DNA of 64,000 bases. Origin: Synechococcus sp. MIT S9220. GTDB lineage: Bacteria > Cyanobacteriota > Cyanobacteriia > PCC-6307 > Cyanobiaceae. The notes under the pieces were generated by a model. That model was not told where the DNA came from. It made no database searches and worked only from the letters and a program-made list of their open reading frames with translations. Location of the stretch: NCBI RefSeq assembly GCF_014304815.1, contig NZ_CP047958.1, forward strand, positions 62,001 through 126,000. Reading direction: 5' to 3'. Shown here piece by piece: positions 1 to 9,338 of the stretch (positions are counted from its first letter, which is position 1; each line of letters opens with the position of its first letter). Both the position numbers and the translations under genes were made by a program.

Positions 1-62
1 CGCACTTGCTCCTGGGACTTTCCGCAGAAGGAGCACTTCAGATGGGCGTCGAACTTGGCCAT
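1..62 (-). CDS. clpX: ClpX, ATPase subunit of ClpXP protease (N-terminal fragment)
   Basis: Only the first 21 codons are in the window; the gene continues off the left edge. The minus-strand translation begins MAKFDAHLKCSFCGKSQEQV, the usual ClpX start, with the first Cys pair of the N-terminal zinc-binding domain at residues 10 and 13. ClpX is the AAA+ unfoldase that feeds substrates to ClpP. It lies 88 bases downstream of clpP in the same direction, and the order tig-clpP-clpX is classical. Confidence 0.9.
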   Translation of the reverse strand, partial: MAKFDAHLKCSFCGKSQEQV

Positions 63-150
63 CGGGCGCTTCGCAGGTCAGTCGGAACACAGAGCAGGAT
101 CGGAACGATCTCAACCCAGATACTGAGGATCGCGACAGAACGGGCTGGTG

Positions 151-840
151 TCAGCCCTCCGTAACGATTTCTCCGTCTCCTAAACTGTCAACAACCCGAT
201 CGATCAAGCCGTAATCAACGGCTTCAGCGGGAGACATGAAGTTATCCCGGTCCGTATCTTCGGCAATCTTGTCCAAGGGCTGGCCGGTGTGATCGGCCAT
301 CAGACCGTTGAGAGTTTCCTTGAGGAACAGGATTTCTTTGGCTTGGATTTCGATATCAACAGCCTGGCCTTGAGCGCCACCAAGGGGTTGGTGAATCATG
401 ATCCGTGCGTTGGGAAGCGCTAGTCGCTTGCCTTTGGCACCTCCAGACAGCAGGAACGCTCCCATGGAGGCTGCCAAGCCGTAGCAGATGGTGACGATGT
501 CAGGAGCCACCTGCTGCATGGTGTCGTAGATCGCCAGACCTGCAGTCACAGAGCCGCCTGGGGAGTTGATGTAGATCTGAATGTCTTTCTCGGGATCTTC
601 CGCTTCGAGGAACAGCAGCTGAGCCACAAGGGCGTCCGCCACTTGATCATCAACACCGGTGCCAAGAAAGATAATCCGCTCGCGCAACAGTCTGGAATAA
701 ATGTCGAAGGCGCGGTCACCTCGACCGGACTGTTCAACCACCGTGGGCAGCACCCCAGGAGCTGCCTGAGGATGCTGCGAGACAGGTTGAATCCCCTGCC
801 AGCGGTTCTGAATTGGATGGTGACTGCGGACGTCGATCAC
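151..840 (-). CDS. clpP: ATP-dependent Clp protease proteolytic subunit
   Basis: Serine peptidase of the cytosolic Clp protease, family S14. With the GTG start at 840 the product is 229 residues, and the catalytic triad falls at Ser125 (in GLAASMGAF), His150 (in IMIHQPLGG) and Asp199 (in DTDRDNFMS). The substrate-groove segment [11 protein letters not shown] and the C-terminal [11 protein letters not shown] are also standard. The open frame extends 9 codons further to 867. I prefer the internal GTG because the residues before it (HAKPASRR) do not look like ClpP, but the start is not certain. The gene lies between tig and clpX on the same strand, so co-transcription is likely. Cyanobacteria usually carry several clpP copies, and the paralog number cannot be assigned here. 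Confidence 0.93.
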   Translation of the reverse strand: MIDVRSHHPIQNRWQGIQPVSQHPQAAPGVLPTVVEQSGRGDRAFDIYSRLLRERIIFLGTGVDDQVADALVAQLLFLEAEDPEKDIQIYINSPGGSVTAGLAIYDTMQQVAPDIVTICYGLAASMGAFLLSGGAKGKRLALPNARIMIHQPLGGAQGQAVDIEIQAKEILFLKETLNGLMADHTGQPLDKIAEDTDRDNFMSPAEAVDYGLIDRVVDSLGDGEIVTEG

Positions 841-881
841 TCGGCGGCTGGCGGGCTTTGCATGCAATCTATGGCTGTAGA

Positions 882-2327
882 TCAGGCTTCGGCGTCATCA
901 CTGTCCTTCTTGGCGCTTTTCGCCTTGGTGGTTTTTTTCTTTTCAGCGGGTTTTCCACTCTTGGCCGCGGCCTTCTTCGCTGTTCCCTTGCTCTCTTTGC
1001 CTAAGTCTTCAGGTGCTTTGTCGGTGACGGTGCTGTTGTCTTCCAGCCAACCCAGGAGTTTCTCCTGAAGCAGATCGTCCAACACGGCCTGACGAAGACG
1101 TTCGGGGTCGATGTCGCGTTCGCCGGCGAGTTGCTGCTTCACATCCTCGAGCTTGGCGTCAATTTCACCGTCTTCGACTGTGAGTTTTTCACTCTCGGCC
1201 AGTGCTGTTAAGGCGAGACTTCGGCGCAGGCGCTCCTCCGCTTCAGGGCGTGATGAGTCCATCAGGTTGCGGACCAGTTCGGGAGTGAACAGAGATTTCA
1301 CATCCATGCCCTGCTGGGCAAATTGTCCAGCGGTCTGTTCCACCAGATTGCGAACCTCCTGCTGGATCAGGCTTTCGGGAAGCTCAACCTCGAGCTGTTC
1401 CACGAGTGCGGCCAGCAAGGCGTCATGTCGGTTGCTGCGTGCGCGGCGCTCGGCGTCATCCTTCAGACGCTTTTCAAGGTCGCTGCGCAGATCAGCCAGA
1501 GACTCCTGTTCGCTGGCCTGCTTGGCGAAGTCATCGTTCAGTTCAGGTAGCTCGCGGGTCTTGAGGTCTTTCAGTTCGATCTCAAAGTTGGCCTTGCGAC
1601 CGCGTGCATCCTCCTTGGGATAGTCGTCGGGGAATGTGCACTCAACGGTTTTGCTGTCGCCGACCGCCATGCCCACCACGCCTTCAATGAAGCCAGGGAT
1701 CATGCGGCCGTGCTCGAGGTCCACATCCATGGAATCGGCGCTGCCGCCCTCGATCTCACTGCCGTCGTCGCTGTAGCTGCCTTTGAATCCCACAACAGCG
1801 ATATCTCCCTTTTCTGCCTTGCGTCCTTCCACGGGAACCACGGTGGCCAGCTGGCGGCGTGAGTCCTCGAGCATTTCGTCCACGCGGGCCGGGTCGTAGC
1901 TGACGCTCTCCGCTTCGGCCTTCAGACCCTTTGTGCTCTTCAGCTTTGGTGTGGGAGCTACATCGGTTTCCAGCGTCACTGTGATGCCTTCACCCGGCTT
2001 GAAACTCTCCAGCAGTTCATCGAAGCCGCCGCTCAGTTCAGGCTGGCCGAGAGCTTCGATGGTTTCCTGTTCGAGGGCATCGCGCCAAACGCTGTCGACC
2101 AACGTTTCCAGCGCTGTGGCACGGATCCGCAAAGCTCCGAGCTGCTGCACCAGCACGGTGCGGGGAATCTTGCCTTTGCGGAACCCTGGCAGATTGACAC
2201 TGCGGCTCAGTCGTTTGATCGCTTCCTCGTAACTGGCTTCACAGCGTTCCGCAGGAACAGCGACCTCCACGGCCAGTCTGCTACCGGGACGGGAGGAGGT
2301 GGAAACCTTCAGGCTGGCGGCACTCAT
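882..2327 (-). CDS. tig: Trigger factor, ribosome-associated chaperone/prolyl isomerase
   Basis: Binds the ribosome exit tunnel and shields nascent chains. The 481-residue product has the ribosome-docking signature GFRKGK at residues 48-53, an FKBP-type isomerase domain at about 168-255 ([12 protein letters not shown], followed by PDDYP) and a helical C-terminal substrate-binding domain. The last 40 or so residues are a low-complexity Lys/Ala/Asp tail. The ATG at 2327 starts a typical trigger factor N-terminus. It is the first gene of tig-clpP-clpX and is divergent from asd, with about 165 bases between the starts for both promoters. Confidence 0.95.
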   Translation of the reverse strand: MSAASLKVSTSSRPGSRLAVEVAVPAERCEASYEEAIKRLSRSVNLPGFRKGKIPRTVLVQQLGALRIRATALETLVDSVWRDALEQETIEALGQPELSGGFDELLESFKPGEGITVTLETDVAPTPKLKSTKGLKAEAESVSYDPARVDEMLEDSRRQLATVVPVEGRKAEKGDIAVVGFKGSYSDDGSEIEGGSADSMDVDLEHGRMIPGFIEGVVGMAVGDSKTVECTFPDDYPKEDARGRKANFEIELKDLKTRELPELNDDFAKQASEQESLADLRSDLEKRLKDDAERRARSNRHDALLAALVEQLEVELPESLIQQEVRNLVEQTAGQFAQQGMDVKSLFTPELVRNLMDSSRPEAEERLRRSLALTALAESEKLTVEDGEIDAKLEDVKQQLAGERDIDPERLRQAVLDDLLQEKLLGWLEDNSTVTDKAPEDLGKESKGTAKKAAAKSGKPAEKKKTTKAKSAKKDSDDAEA

Positions 2328-2493
2328 CGGCTGGGTCGCAGGTACAAGCAGCCCAACACATTAATTAAGTGCCTGACCATCACCCCCGCGTAAGCTGCTT
2401 TGTAGGAAAAGCCACACCCTGGCTTCAAGTGTTCAGGGTCGTTGCAGCCGGTGGTTGCACCACCTGCCCGTCAGTCTCTGTGTCCCCGTCCGT

Positions 2494-3525
2494 TTGACCC
2501 CCGTTAACTCGTTACCGAATCGACCTCTAACGGTGGCCGTCCTTGGTGCCAGTGGTGCGGTGGGCCAGGAACTGCTTCAGCTGCTTCAGGAACGCAACTT
2601 TCCGGTTGCTGAGCTGCGTCTGCTGGCCTCTGCCCGTTCCGCTGGGCAGGTTTGTTCTTGGAATGGACAGACGATCACGGTTCAGGAAGTCTGCGAGTCC
2701 TCGTTTCAGGGCGTCGATCTGGTGCTCGCATCCGCTGGCGGTTCGGTGTCGCGCCAATGGCGTGAAGCGATTGTTTCCGCTGGTGCCGTGATGGTGGATA
2801 ACTCCAGTGCCTTCCGCATGGAAGACGGCGTGCCTCTGGTGGTTCCTGAGGTGAATCCGCAGGCTGCTGCTGAGCACAACGGTGTGATCGCCAATCCCAA
2901 CTGCACCACGATCCTGCTCACGCTGGCTCTGGCCCCTCTGGCTGCGAAGCGTGCGATGCACAGGGTGGTCGTCAGCACCTATCAGTCAGCGAGTGGTGCT
3001 GGGGCCCGGGCCATGGAGGAACTGAAGGATCTCTCCCGTGTGGTGCTGGATGGCGGCACGCCCAACAGTGAGGTTCTCCCCCACTCATTGGCTTTCAACC
3101 TTTTTCTGCACAACTCACCATTGCAGTCCAACAGTTATTGCGAAGAAGAAATGAAGATGGTCCATGAAACCCGCAAGATCATGGGTTTGCCGCAGCTTCG
3201 CTTCACGGCGACGTGTGTACGGGTGCCGGTTCTGCGCGCCCATTCAGAAGCAGTCAATGTGGAATTCGCTGAGCCTTTTCCCGTGACGGAAGCCCGCCAG
3301 CTGCTTGCCGCTGCCCCCGGGGTGGAACTGCTCGAGGACCCTGCCAGCAATCGCTTTCCCATGCCGACGGACGTGACTGGCCGTGATCCGGTGGTTGTGG
3401 GGAGGATTCGACAGGACATCAGTGAAGAGAACGCACTTGAGTTCTGGCTGTGTGGAGATCAGATCCGCAAAGGTGCGGCTCTCAATGCCATCCAGATCGC
3501 TGAACTGCTGTTGCCCGCCGCCTGA
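2494..3525 (+). CDS. asd: Aspartate-semialdehyde dehydrogenase
   Basis: NADPH-dependent reduction of aspartyl phosphate to aspartate semialdehyde, the branch point to lysine, threonine and methionine. The nucleotide-binding loop [11 protein letters not shown] lies near the start and the active-site Cys in NPNCTT at residue 137; the substrate segment [11 protein letters not shown] follows. The start is uncertain: the frame has only TTG at 2455, TTG at 2494 and GTG at 2533. TTG 2494 keeps the conserved [12 protein letters not shown] block with a short leader and gives 343 residues. dapA follows after 5 bases, so asd and dapA form an operon for the lysine branch. Confidence 0.93.
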   Translation: MTPVNSLPNRPLTVAVLGASGAVGQELLQLLQERNFPVAELRLLASARSAGQVCSWNGQTITVQEVCESSFQGVDLVLASAGGSVSRQWREAIVSAGAVMVDNSSAFRMEDGVPLVVPEVNPQAAAEHNGVIANPNCTTILLTLALAPLAAKRAMHRVVVSTYQSASGAGARAMEELKDLSRVVLDGGTPNSEVLPHSLAFNLFLHNSPLQSNSYCEEEMKMVHETRKIMGLPQLRFTATCVRVPVLRAHSEAVNVEFAEPFPVTEARQLLAAAPGVELLEDPASNRFPMPTDVTGRDPVVVGRIRQDISEENALEFWLCGDQIRKGAALNAIQIAELLLPAA

Positions 3526-3530
3526 ACGCC

Positions 3531-4439
3531 ATGAGCACTGCTGCAGAACTCTCTCCCACCCCTTTTGGCCGTTTGGTGACAGCCATGGTCACCCCTTTCG
3601 ATGCAGAGGGCGGTGTGGATCTGGCGCTCGCCGGTCGTCTGGCACGTCACCTGGTGGATGAGGGATCGGAAGCTCTAGTGGTGTGCGGCACCACAGGAGA
3701 ATCCCCCACGCTCAGCTGGAGCGAGCAACTGAAGATGTTCGAGGCAGTGCGGCAGGCCGTGGGCCCTGGCGTGCATGTGCTTGCGGGAACTGGCAGTAAT
3801 TGCACCCGTGAGGCGGTTGAGGCCACGCGTGAGGCAGCGGCAGCCGGTGCCGATGGTGCATTGGTGGTGGTGCCCTACTACAACAAGCCCCCTCAAGACG
3901 GGATGGAAGCCCATTTCCGTGCCATTGCGGAAGCTGCGTCTGACCTGCCGTTGATGCTCTACAACATTCCCGGTAGGACAGGTTCCAACATGCAGCCGGC
4001 CTCAGTTGCCAGGCTGATGAATTGCGCCAATGTCGTGAGCTTCAAGGCTGCCAGCGGAACCACGGAAGAAGTCTCCCAGCTCCGTCAGGCCTGTGGTCAT
4101 CGCCTGGCGATCTACAGCGGTGACGACGCTCTCACCCTGCCAATGCTCTCGGTTGGCGCCGTGGGCGTTGTCAGTGTGGCCAGCCATGTGGTGGGGCGCC
4201 GACTGCGCAACATGATTGAGGCCTATCTGGCTGGTCAGAACGCGGTTGCCCTTTCGCAGCATGAGCAGTTACTGCCACTGTTCAAGGCCCTGTTCGCCAC
4301 CACCAATCCCATTCCGGTGAAGGCCGCTCTGGAGTTGAGTGGCTGGCCGGTGGGTGCTCCCCGACTTCCCCTCGTTCCGCTGGAGCCCGCCATGCGCGCT
4401 GCCCTCTCCGAAGCCCTCGATGCCCTGCGTCAGACCTGA
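3531..4439 (+). CDS. dapA: 4-hydroxy-tetrahydrodipicolinate synthase
   Basis: Condenses pyruvate with aspartate semialdehyde, the product of the preceding gene, committing carbon to lysine and diaminopimelate. The 302-residue TIM-barrel protein shows the Schiff-base Lys172 (in VVSFKAASG), the catalytic Tyr144 (in LYNIPGRTG) and the substrate loop CGTTGES at 52-58, all at the expected spacing. The ATG at 3531 follows the asd stop by 5 bases. Confidence 0.96.
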   Translation: MSTAAELSPTPFGRLVTAMVTPFDAEGGVDLALAGRLARHLVDEGSEALVVCGTTGESPTLSWSEQLKMFEAVRQAVGPGVHVLAGTGSNCTREAVEATREAAAAGADGALVVVPYYNKPPQDGMEAHFRAIAEAASDLPLMLYNIPGRTGSNMQPASVARLMNCANVVSFKAASGTTEEVSQLRQACGHRLAIYSGDDALTLPMLSVGAVGVVSVASHVVGRRLRNMIEAYLAGQNAVALSQHEQLLPLFKALFATTNPIPVKAALELSGWPVGAPRLPLVPLEPAMRAALSEALDALRQT

Positions 4440-4506
4440 CGCCAAGGCTGCTGACAGCGCTGATGTGCGCCTCCCTGATTGATTTTTTCCATACGCAAGC
4501 GACCCC

Positions 4507-6564
4507 ATGACCGTCACAACTGCCCAAACCAAGCAACCCACCCTGAGAGTGATTCCTCTTGGAGGACTGCATGAAATCGGCAAGAACACCTGCGTTTTTG
4601 AATATGGCGATGACCTGATGCTGGTTGACGCCGGCCTTGCTTTCCCCAGCGATGGCATGCACGGCGTGAACGTGGTTCTGCCCGATACCAGCTTTTTGCG
4701 AGAAAACCAGAAGCGCATCCGCGGCATGATCGTTACCCATGGTCATGAAGACCACATCGGTGGCATCGCTCACCATCTCAAGCACTTCAACATCCCTGTG
4801 ATCTACGGGCCGCGACTGGCTCTCTCGATGCTCACCGGAAAGATGGATGAGGCGGGCGTCGCCGATCGCACCACCTTGCAGACCGTCGGACCTCGCGACG
4901 TGGTGAAGGTGGGTCAGCACTTCTCAGTGGAGTTCATCCGCAACACCCACTCGATGGCCGACAGCTTTTCGCTGGCCATTTCCACACCGGTGGGAACCAT
5001 CATTTTCACGGGTGACTTCAAGTTCGATCACACCCCTGTCGACGGCGAGCACTTCGATCTGGCTCGGCTGGCTCACCACGGCGACAAGGGAGTTCTCTGC
5101 CTGTTCAGCGATTCCACCAATGCCGAGGTGCCGGGTTTCTGTCCTCCCGAGCGGTCGGTGTTCTCCAACCTTGACCGTCACATCGCCGAGGCCGAGGGGC
5201 GTGTCATCGTCACCACCTTTGCCAGTTCCATTCATCGTGTGTCGATGATCCTTGAGCTTGCTCTCAAGAACGGCCGCAAGGTTGGCTTGCTGGGTCGTTC
5301 CATGCTCAACGTGATCGCCAAGGCCCGTGAGCTGGGCTACATGCGTGCTCCGGATGAGCTGTTTGTGCCGATCAAGCAGATCAACAATGTCTCCGATCGT
5401 GAAACCCTGTTGCTGATGACCGGCAGTCAGGGTGAGCCCCTTGCCGCACTGAGTCGCATCTCCCGCGGCGAACACCCGCAGGTGAGAGTCAAGAGCTCTG
5501 ACACGATCATCTTCTCCGCGAGCCCGATTCCCGGAAACACCATTTCTGTGGTGAACACGATCGACCGACTGATGATGCTGGGCGCCAAGGTCGTGTACGG
5601 CAAGGGAGAGGGCATTCATGTCTCTGGCCATGGCTTCCAGGAGGACCAGAAGCTGATGCTGGCTCTCACGCGTCCGAAGTTTTTTGTGCCCGTGCACGGT
5701 GAGCACCGCATGTTGGTCCGTCATGCCAGGACCGGTCATTCCATGGGCGTTCCTGAGGACAACACGCTGATCATTGATAACGGCGATGTTGTTGAGCTCA
5801 CCGCAGACTCAATCACCAAGTCGGACCCTGTGAAGGCTGGTATCGAGCTGCTCGATCAGTCGCGCAACGGCATTGTTGATGCCCGCGTGCTGAAGGAACG
5901 TCAGCAACTGGCAGAAGATGGCATCGTCACGATCCTTGCTGCGATCAGTACCGATGGCGCCATGGTGGCTCCACCTCGCGTAAATCTTCGCGGTGTCGTC
6001 ACCACTGCCGATGCCCGCAAGATGTCGCTTTGGACGGAACGCGAAATCAAGTGGGTGCTTGAGAATCGCTGGAAGCAGCTCACCCGCAACACAGGTGGCA
6101 AGGCCCCGGATGTCGACTGGATGGGTGTGCAGCGGGAGGTGGAGGTCGGTCTCAGTCGTCGCATGCGCCGTGAACTTCAGGTGGAGCCTTTGATCCTCTG
6201 TTTGGTGCAGCCGGCACCAGCAGGAACACCTGTTTACAAAGGCCGTGCGGACACTGAGCCCGATGACCGTCCAGCGCCCCGTGGACGTGGTGGTCGCCAT
6301 GGCGGTGGTCATGGCGCTGGTCGGCACGGTGGTGGGGGCCGAGATCGCAACCGCGAAGGCACTCCAGCGCGGGTGATCACGACATCTCGCTCAGCTGCTG
6401 TTGAGGCCAAGTCGGCTCCAGTGAAGGAACCTGTGGCCGCAGCTTCGCCAGCCCCCACGCCCTCCAAGGAGCCTGCGCCTGTTGCACCCGCATCTGCAGC
6501 GCCAGCCGTCGATCAAGACATGCCCGCTGGCCGTACCCGCCGTCGCCGCTCAGCTGCGGCGTAA
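4507..6564 (+). CDS. rnj: Ribonuclease J
   Basis: Metallo-beta-lactamase/beta-CASP nuclease for RNA maturation and decay. The 685-residue protein carries the zinc motif HGHEDH at 78-83, a downstream TGDFKFDH metal-ligand block and the beta-CASP domain with MTGSQGEP. After the usual catalytic core and C-terminal domain (to about residue 565) there is an extra low-complexity tail of about 110 residues: a Gly/His/Arg-rich stretch, then a Pro/Ala/Glu stretch ending in TRRRRSAAA. The 3' end overlaps the convergent gene at 6550 by 15 bases. It may be co-transcribed with asd-dapA (67-base gap). Confidence 0.93.
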   Translation: MTVTTAQTKQPTLRVIPLGGLHEIGKNTCVFEYGDDLMLVDAGLAFPSDGMHGVNVVLPDTSFLRENQKRIRGMIVTHGHEDHIGGIAHHLKHFNIPVIYGPRLALSMLTGKMDEAGVADRTTLQTVGPRDVVKVGQHFSVEFIRNTHSMADSFSLAISTPVGTIIFTGDFKFDHTPVDGEHFDLARLAHHGDKGVLCLFSDSTNAEVPGFCPPERSVFSNLDRHIAEAEGRVIVTTFASSIHRVSMILELALKNGRKVGLLGRSMLNVIAKARELGYMRAPDELFVPIKQINNVSDRETLLLMTGSQGEPLAALSRISRGEHPQVRVKSSDTIIFSASPIPGNTISVVNTIDRLMMLGAKVVYGKGEGIHVSGHGFQEDQKLMLALTRPKFFVPVHGEHRMLVRHARTGHSMGVPEDNTLIIDNGDVVELTADSITKSDPVKAGIELLDQSRNGIVDARVLKERQQLAEDGIVTILAAISTDGAMVAPPRVNLRGVVTTADARKMSLWTEREIKWVLENRWKQLTRNTGGKAPDVDWMGVQREVEVGLSRRMRRELQVEPLILCLVQPAPAGTPVYKGRADTEPDDRPAPRGRGGRHGGGHGAGRHGGGGRDRNREGTPARVITTSRSAAVEAKSAPVKEPVAAASPAPTPSKEPAPVAPASAAPAVDQDMPAGRTRRRRSAAA

Positions 6565-7392
6565 GGCTTTTTGTAGCCACGACCATCGGCTAGGAGCCTG
6601 GCTGCTGTCCGAGTTGTCCTCGGATGGCGGTAAGGCTGTTGCTGGCAGTTCCACCACAATCCTGCCTTCCCTTAAACGATTCCGGATTGTGTCGCTGATT
6701 TCCGGGTCGGCTTTGGTCTTGGGTGCTGGGGTTACGGCTTGAGTCGTTGTCTCCTGGCCGAGTTCACCGCCTGGTTCAGGTTCGGATCCAGGCTCAGGTT
6801 CCTGTTCACTGATCGGCTGAGGTTCAGTTTCGGGCTCAGGCTCAGTTACAGCATTGATCTCGATGGAGAGAGTTTGGTCATGACCGTCGTCTGATTGTTC
6901 GTCGTTGTTGAGCCAGGGCATCGCGGTTGTGACGACGCTCGGCTCCACTGAGTCCACCGCCGGGGATGCCGCGTTGATAAAAGGGTCAGCCACTAAGGCA
7001 AGGGAGCCCTTGGTTGCCAGAGACTCCTTGAATCGATCCTCGGCTGGATCAGTCGCCTGCGTGGATCTGGTCACCGACTCACGACCGCTCCTGATCCGTT
7101 CCAGTCCCTGTTCCGCGAGTTCCCGCAGTGTGTCCTGTGGGTGACTGTCCAGCACCAGCTGGTAATGCCTTTCAGCTTGATCAGGGGCTTGAAAGCCGTA
7201 GAGGTCAATGTGGCCCGCGAGTAAAGCCACGAAGGCTCGCCAAGCCAGCACTGCATCCCGTTCAGCACCCTTGTCCGGGATTGGCTCCAGCTGATTGAGC
7301 AGTTCAACAGTGATGGATTGCGCAGTTTCAAAGTCACCAGCGCCGTAGGCCTGTTCAGCGGCGAGATAGTTGCTTTGGAAGTCGCCGTCCAA
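6550..7392 (-). CDS. Hypothetical protein with helical N-terminus and Glu/Pro-rich middle
   Basis: 280 residues, function not recognised. The first 110 residues are helical and look like a degenerate TPR unit (YLAAEQAYGAGDFETAQSI, then DQAERHYQLVLDSHPQDTL). Residues 175-215 are a repetitive Glu/Pro-rich linker. The C-terminus (RLREGRIVVELPATALPP, then WSWLQKALRRS) looks like a short conserved tail. It starts 6 bases after the tilS stop, so it is probably the second gene of a tilS operon, and it overlaps the rnj 3' end by 15 bases. Confidence 0.75.
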   Translation of the reverse strand: MDGDFQSNYLAAEQAYGAGDFETAQSITVELLNQLEPIPDKGAERDAVLAWRAFVALLAGHIDLYGFQAPDQAERHYQLVLDSHPQDTLRELAEQGLERIRSGRESVTRSTQATDPAEDRFKESLATKGSLALVADPFINAASPAVDSVEPSVVTTAMPWLNNDEQSDDGHDQTLSIEINAVTEPEPETEPQPISEQEPEPGSEPEPGGELGQETTTQAVTPAPKTKADPEISDTIRNRLREGRIVVELPATALPPSEDNSDSSQAPSRWSWLQKALRRS

Positions 7393-7398
7393 GTGAGT

Positions 7399-8418
7399 TC
7401 AGTTCCTGTCTTCCAGTTGTACCCAGTCCCGGCACCAGTGGAGTCGCTTTCGACCGGTCAGATGACGCTCACCAGGTGGTTGGCTTGGACCGATGGCAGT
7501 GCTCAGTTCTTCAAGCTGCCTGGCCGAGAGTGCTGGCATGCCTTGGGCCTGCAGCCATCCATGCAAGAGCAGTCGTCGTGCTGAACCGGGCAGTTGTTGC
7601 AGTGGCGATCGTTGTAAGGCGCCGTCCTGTCGTTTCAGGTTGTCCAGACTCAGCGTCACCAGTGCGCTCTGGGTGTCCTGCAGCTGGGACACTCGCTCGC
7701 TCAGTTCAGCCATGCGTCTGCTGCAGCCGGGGTGCAGAGCCTCCAGAACCGGTAAGACCTCCTGACGGATGCGGTTGCGATCGAAACGTGAATCGCTGTT
7801 GCTCGGGTCTGTCCAGATCGGTAGTTGCAGGTCCTGGCAGATGGCGGCGGTTTCGTCACGGCTGAACTGCAGCAGTGGACGCACCAGGCGAATGTCTTCT
7901 GTCGCTGCGGCATTGAGGGGGCGCTGCCAACGCAGGTTGCCCATCCCGGCCAGATCCGTTCCTCGGCTGAGTTGCATCAGCAGTGATTCGGCTCTGTCGC
8001 TGGCGGTGTGTCCGGTCACGACCGTGCGGCAAGGGTTGGCAGGGCTGTTGAGGTTGAGTTGCTCACAGGCCTGATGCAGTTCGGTGTAACGCCATGCACG
8101 GGCTTTAGCTTCGCTGCCGGTGGTGCTGAAGCTGCTGGTGCTGATCAGCAGGGGCAGCTGTTGCGTCTGGCACCAGTTGTCCAAATCGCTGGCAATGCGG
8201 GCGGACTCTGGATGCCAGCCGTGGTCTCCATGCCAGAGCTGGAGAGTCCAGTGATGTCGATCAGACAAATCCCTCAGCAGCCCCAGCAGAGCCATCGAGT
8301 CCTGACCGCCGGAAACCGCCAGCAACAGTGTTGTCCCTTTGGGCAGCAGCTGGGGATTCTGTAGAAGTTGGCGGTGCAGTCTGTCGTGCCAGTTCAGCCA
8401 AGGCTCGCCGGCTCTCAT
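7399..8418 (-). CDS. tilS: tRNA(Ile)-lysidine synthase
   Basis: ATP-dependent modification of C34 in tRNA-Ile(CAU) so that it reads AUA. The PP-loop motif SGGQDS lies at residues 36-41 and HGDHGWHPES follows. The HTASDRAESLLMQLSRG segment is the conserved catalytic region of the family. The open frame runs upstream to 8763, but that part is compositionally odd and crosses the divergent gene at 8492. The ATG at 8418 gives a normal 339-residue protein. The downstream hypothetical gene follows after 6 bases. Confidence 0.92.
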   Translation of the reverse strand: MRAGEPWLNWHDRLHRQLLQNPQLLPKGTTLLLAVSGGQDSMALLGLLRDLSDRHHWTLQLWHGDHGWHPESARIASDLDNWCQTQQLPLLISTSSFSTTGSEAKARAWRYTELHQACEQLNLNSPANPCRTVVTGHTASDRAESLLMQLSRGTDLAGMGNLRWQRPLNAAATEDIRLVRPLLQFSRDETAAICQDLQLPIWTDPSNSDSRFDRNRIRQEVLPVLEALHPGCSRRMAELSERVSQLQDTQSALVTLSLDNLKRQDGALQRSPLQQLPGSARRLLLHGWLQAQGMPALSARQLEELSTAIGPSQPPGERHLTGRKRLHWCRDWVQLEDRN

Positions 8419-8491
8419 CGCACTGGGTGAAGGTCGATTCGATCCTGCCTGTTCGTGCGGTGTGAGAATGCATTCATCTGATGTCAGCTTG

Positions 8492-9265
8492 ATGTCCCGC
8501 CTTTCTCTGCTGCCTGCTGCCCTCCGCCGCAGCCTTGAACAGCGTTCCGCGCTGAAGGTGATCGCCGGTCTGATGAACTTCAATGCGGATTCGGTCGCTC
8601 GCGTGTCCCGCGCGGCTGGATTGGGTGGAGCGGATCTGATTGATGTGGCCTGTGATGCGCAATTGGTGAAGTTGGCGGTTGAGGCGTCCGGTGGCCTGCC
8701 GGTCTGCGTGTCGTCGGTCGATCCCGAGCAGTTTCCGGCTGCGGTGGCTGCAGGTGCGGCCATGGTGGAGATCGGTAATTTCGATGCCTTCTATCCCCAG
8801 GGGCGCATCTTCGGAGCTGAAGAGGTGCTGGAACTCACACGCCGTACCCGCGGTTTGCTGCCTGAGGTGGTGCTGAGCGTCACCGTTCCCCATGTGTTGC
8901 CGATGGATCAGCAGGAACAGCTGGCGGTGGATCTGGTGGCGGCCGGTGCCGATCTGATTCAGACCGAAGGTGGCACCAGTGCCAAACCCTTCAGTGCCGG
9001 CAGCCTTGGCCTGATTGAGAAGGCTGCTCCCACTCTGGCCGCGGCTCACAGCATCAGCGCTGCCCTGCAGCACGCCGGTGAGACGGCACCGGTGCTGTGT
9101 GCATCAGGTCTTTCGGCTGTCACCGTGCCGATGGCGATCGCAGCCGGCGCAGCCGGTGTGGGCGTTGGTTCTGCGGTGAATCGCCTCGATGATGAGTTGG
9201 CCATGGTGGCTGTAGTGCGCGGTCTGCGTGAAGCCATCGGCAGTGAGGTCACCAGCCGGGTCTGA
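8492..9265 (+). CDS. DUF561 / Ycf23-like TIM-barrel protein
   Basis: 257 residues. The sequence ([20 protein letters not shown], then [13 protein letters not shown] and a Gly/Ala-rich end [17 protein letters not shown]) matches the DUF561 family, which includes plastid Ycf23. Its function is unknown. A phosphate-binding TIM barrel is suggested by the C-terminal Gly-rich loop. An in-frame ATG at 8468 would add 8 residues; 8492 is preferred because it places [13 protein letters not shown] directly before the conserved part. Divergent from tilS with about 70 bases between the starts. Confidence 0.85.
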   Translation: MSRLSLLPAALRRSLEQRSALKVIAGLMNFNADSVARVSRAAGLGGADLIDVACDAQLVKLAVEASGGLPVCVSSVDPEQFPAAVAAGAAMVEIGNFDAFYPQGRIFGAEEVLELTRRTRGLLPEVVLSVTVPHVLPMDQQEQLAVDLVAAGADLIQTEGGTSAKPFSAGSLGLIEKAAPTLAAAHSISAALQHAGETAPVLCASGLSAVTVPMAIAAGAAGVGVGSAVNRLDDELAMVAVVRGLREAIGSEVTSRV

Positions 9266-9338
9266 TTGCTGCGGACACGCGCGCCCCAATGGGCCCCGTA
9301 ACGTGGGTGCCCCATTCAGGGTTTACAGCGCGAGGACC

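Noticed and set aside
4924-5739. 271-residue open frame opposite rnj
   Set aside because: Antisense to the metallo-beta-lactamase core, which is conserved on the plus strand.
8419-8763. Upstream extension of tilS
   Set aside because: Would overlap the divergent DUF561 gene and lacks TilS-like sequence; the start was placed at 8418.
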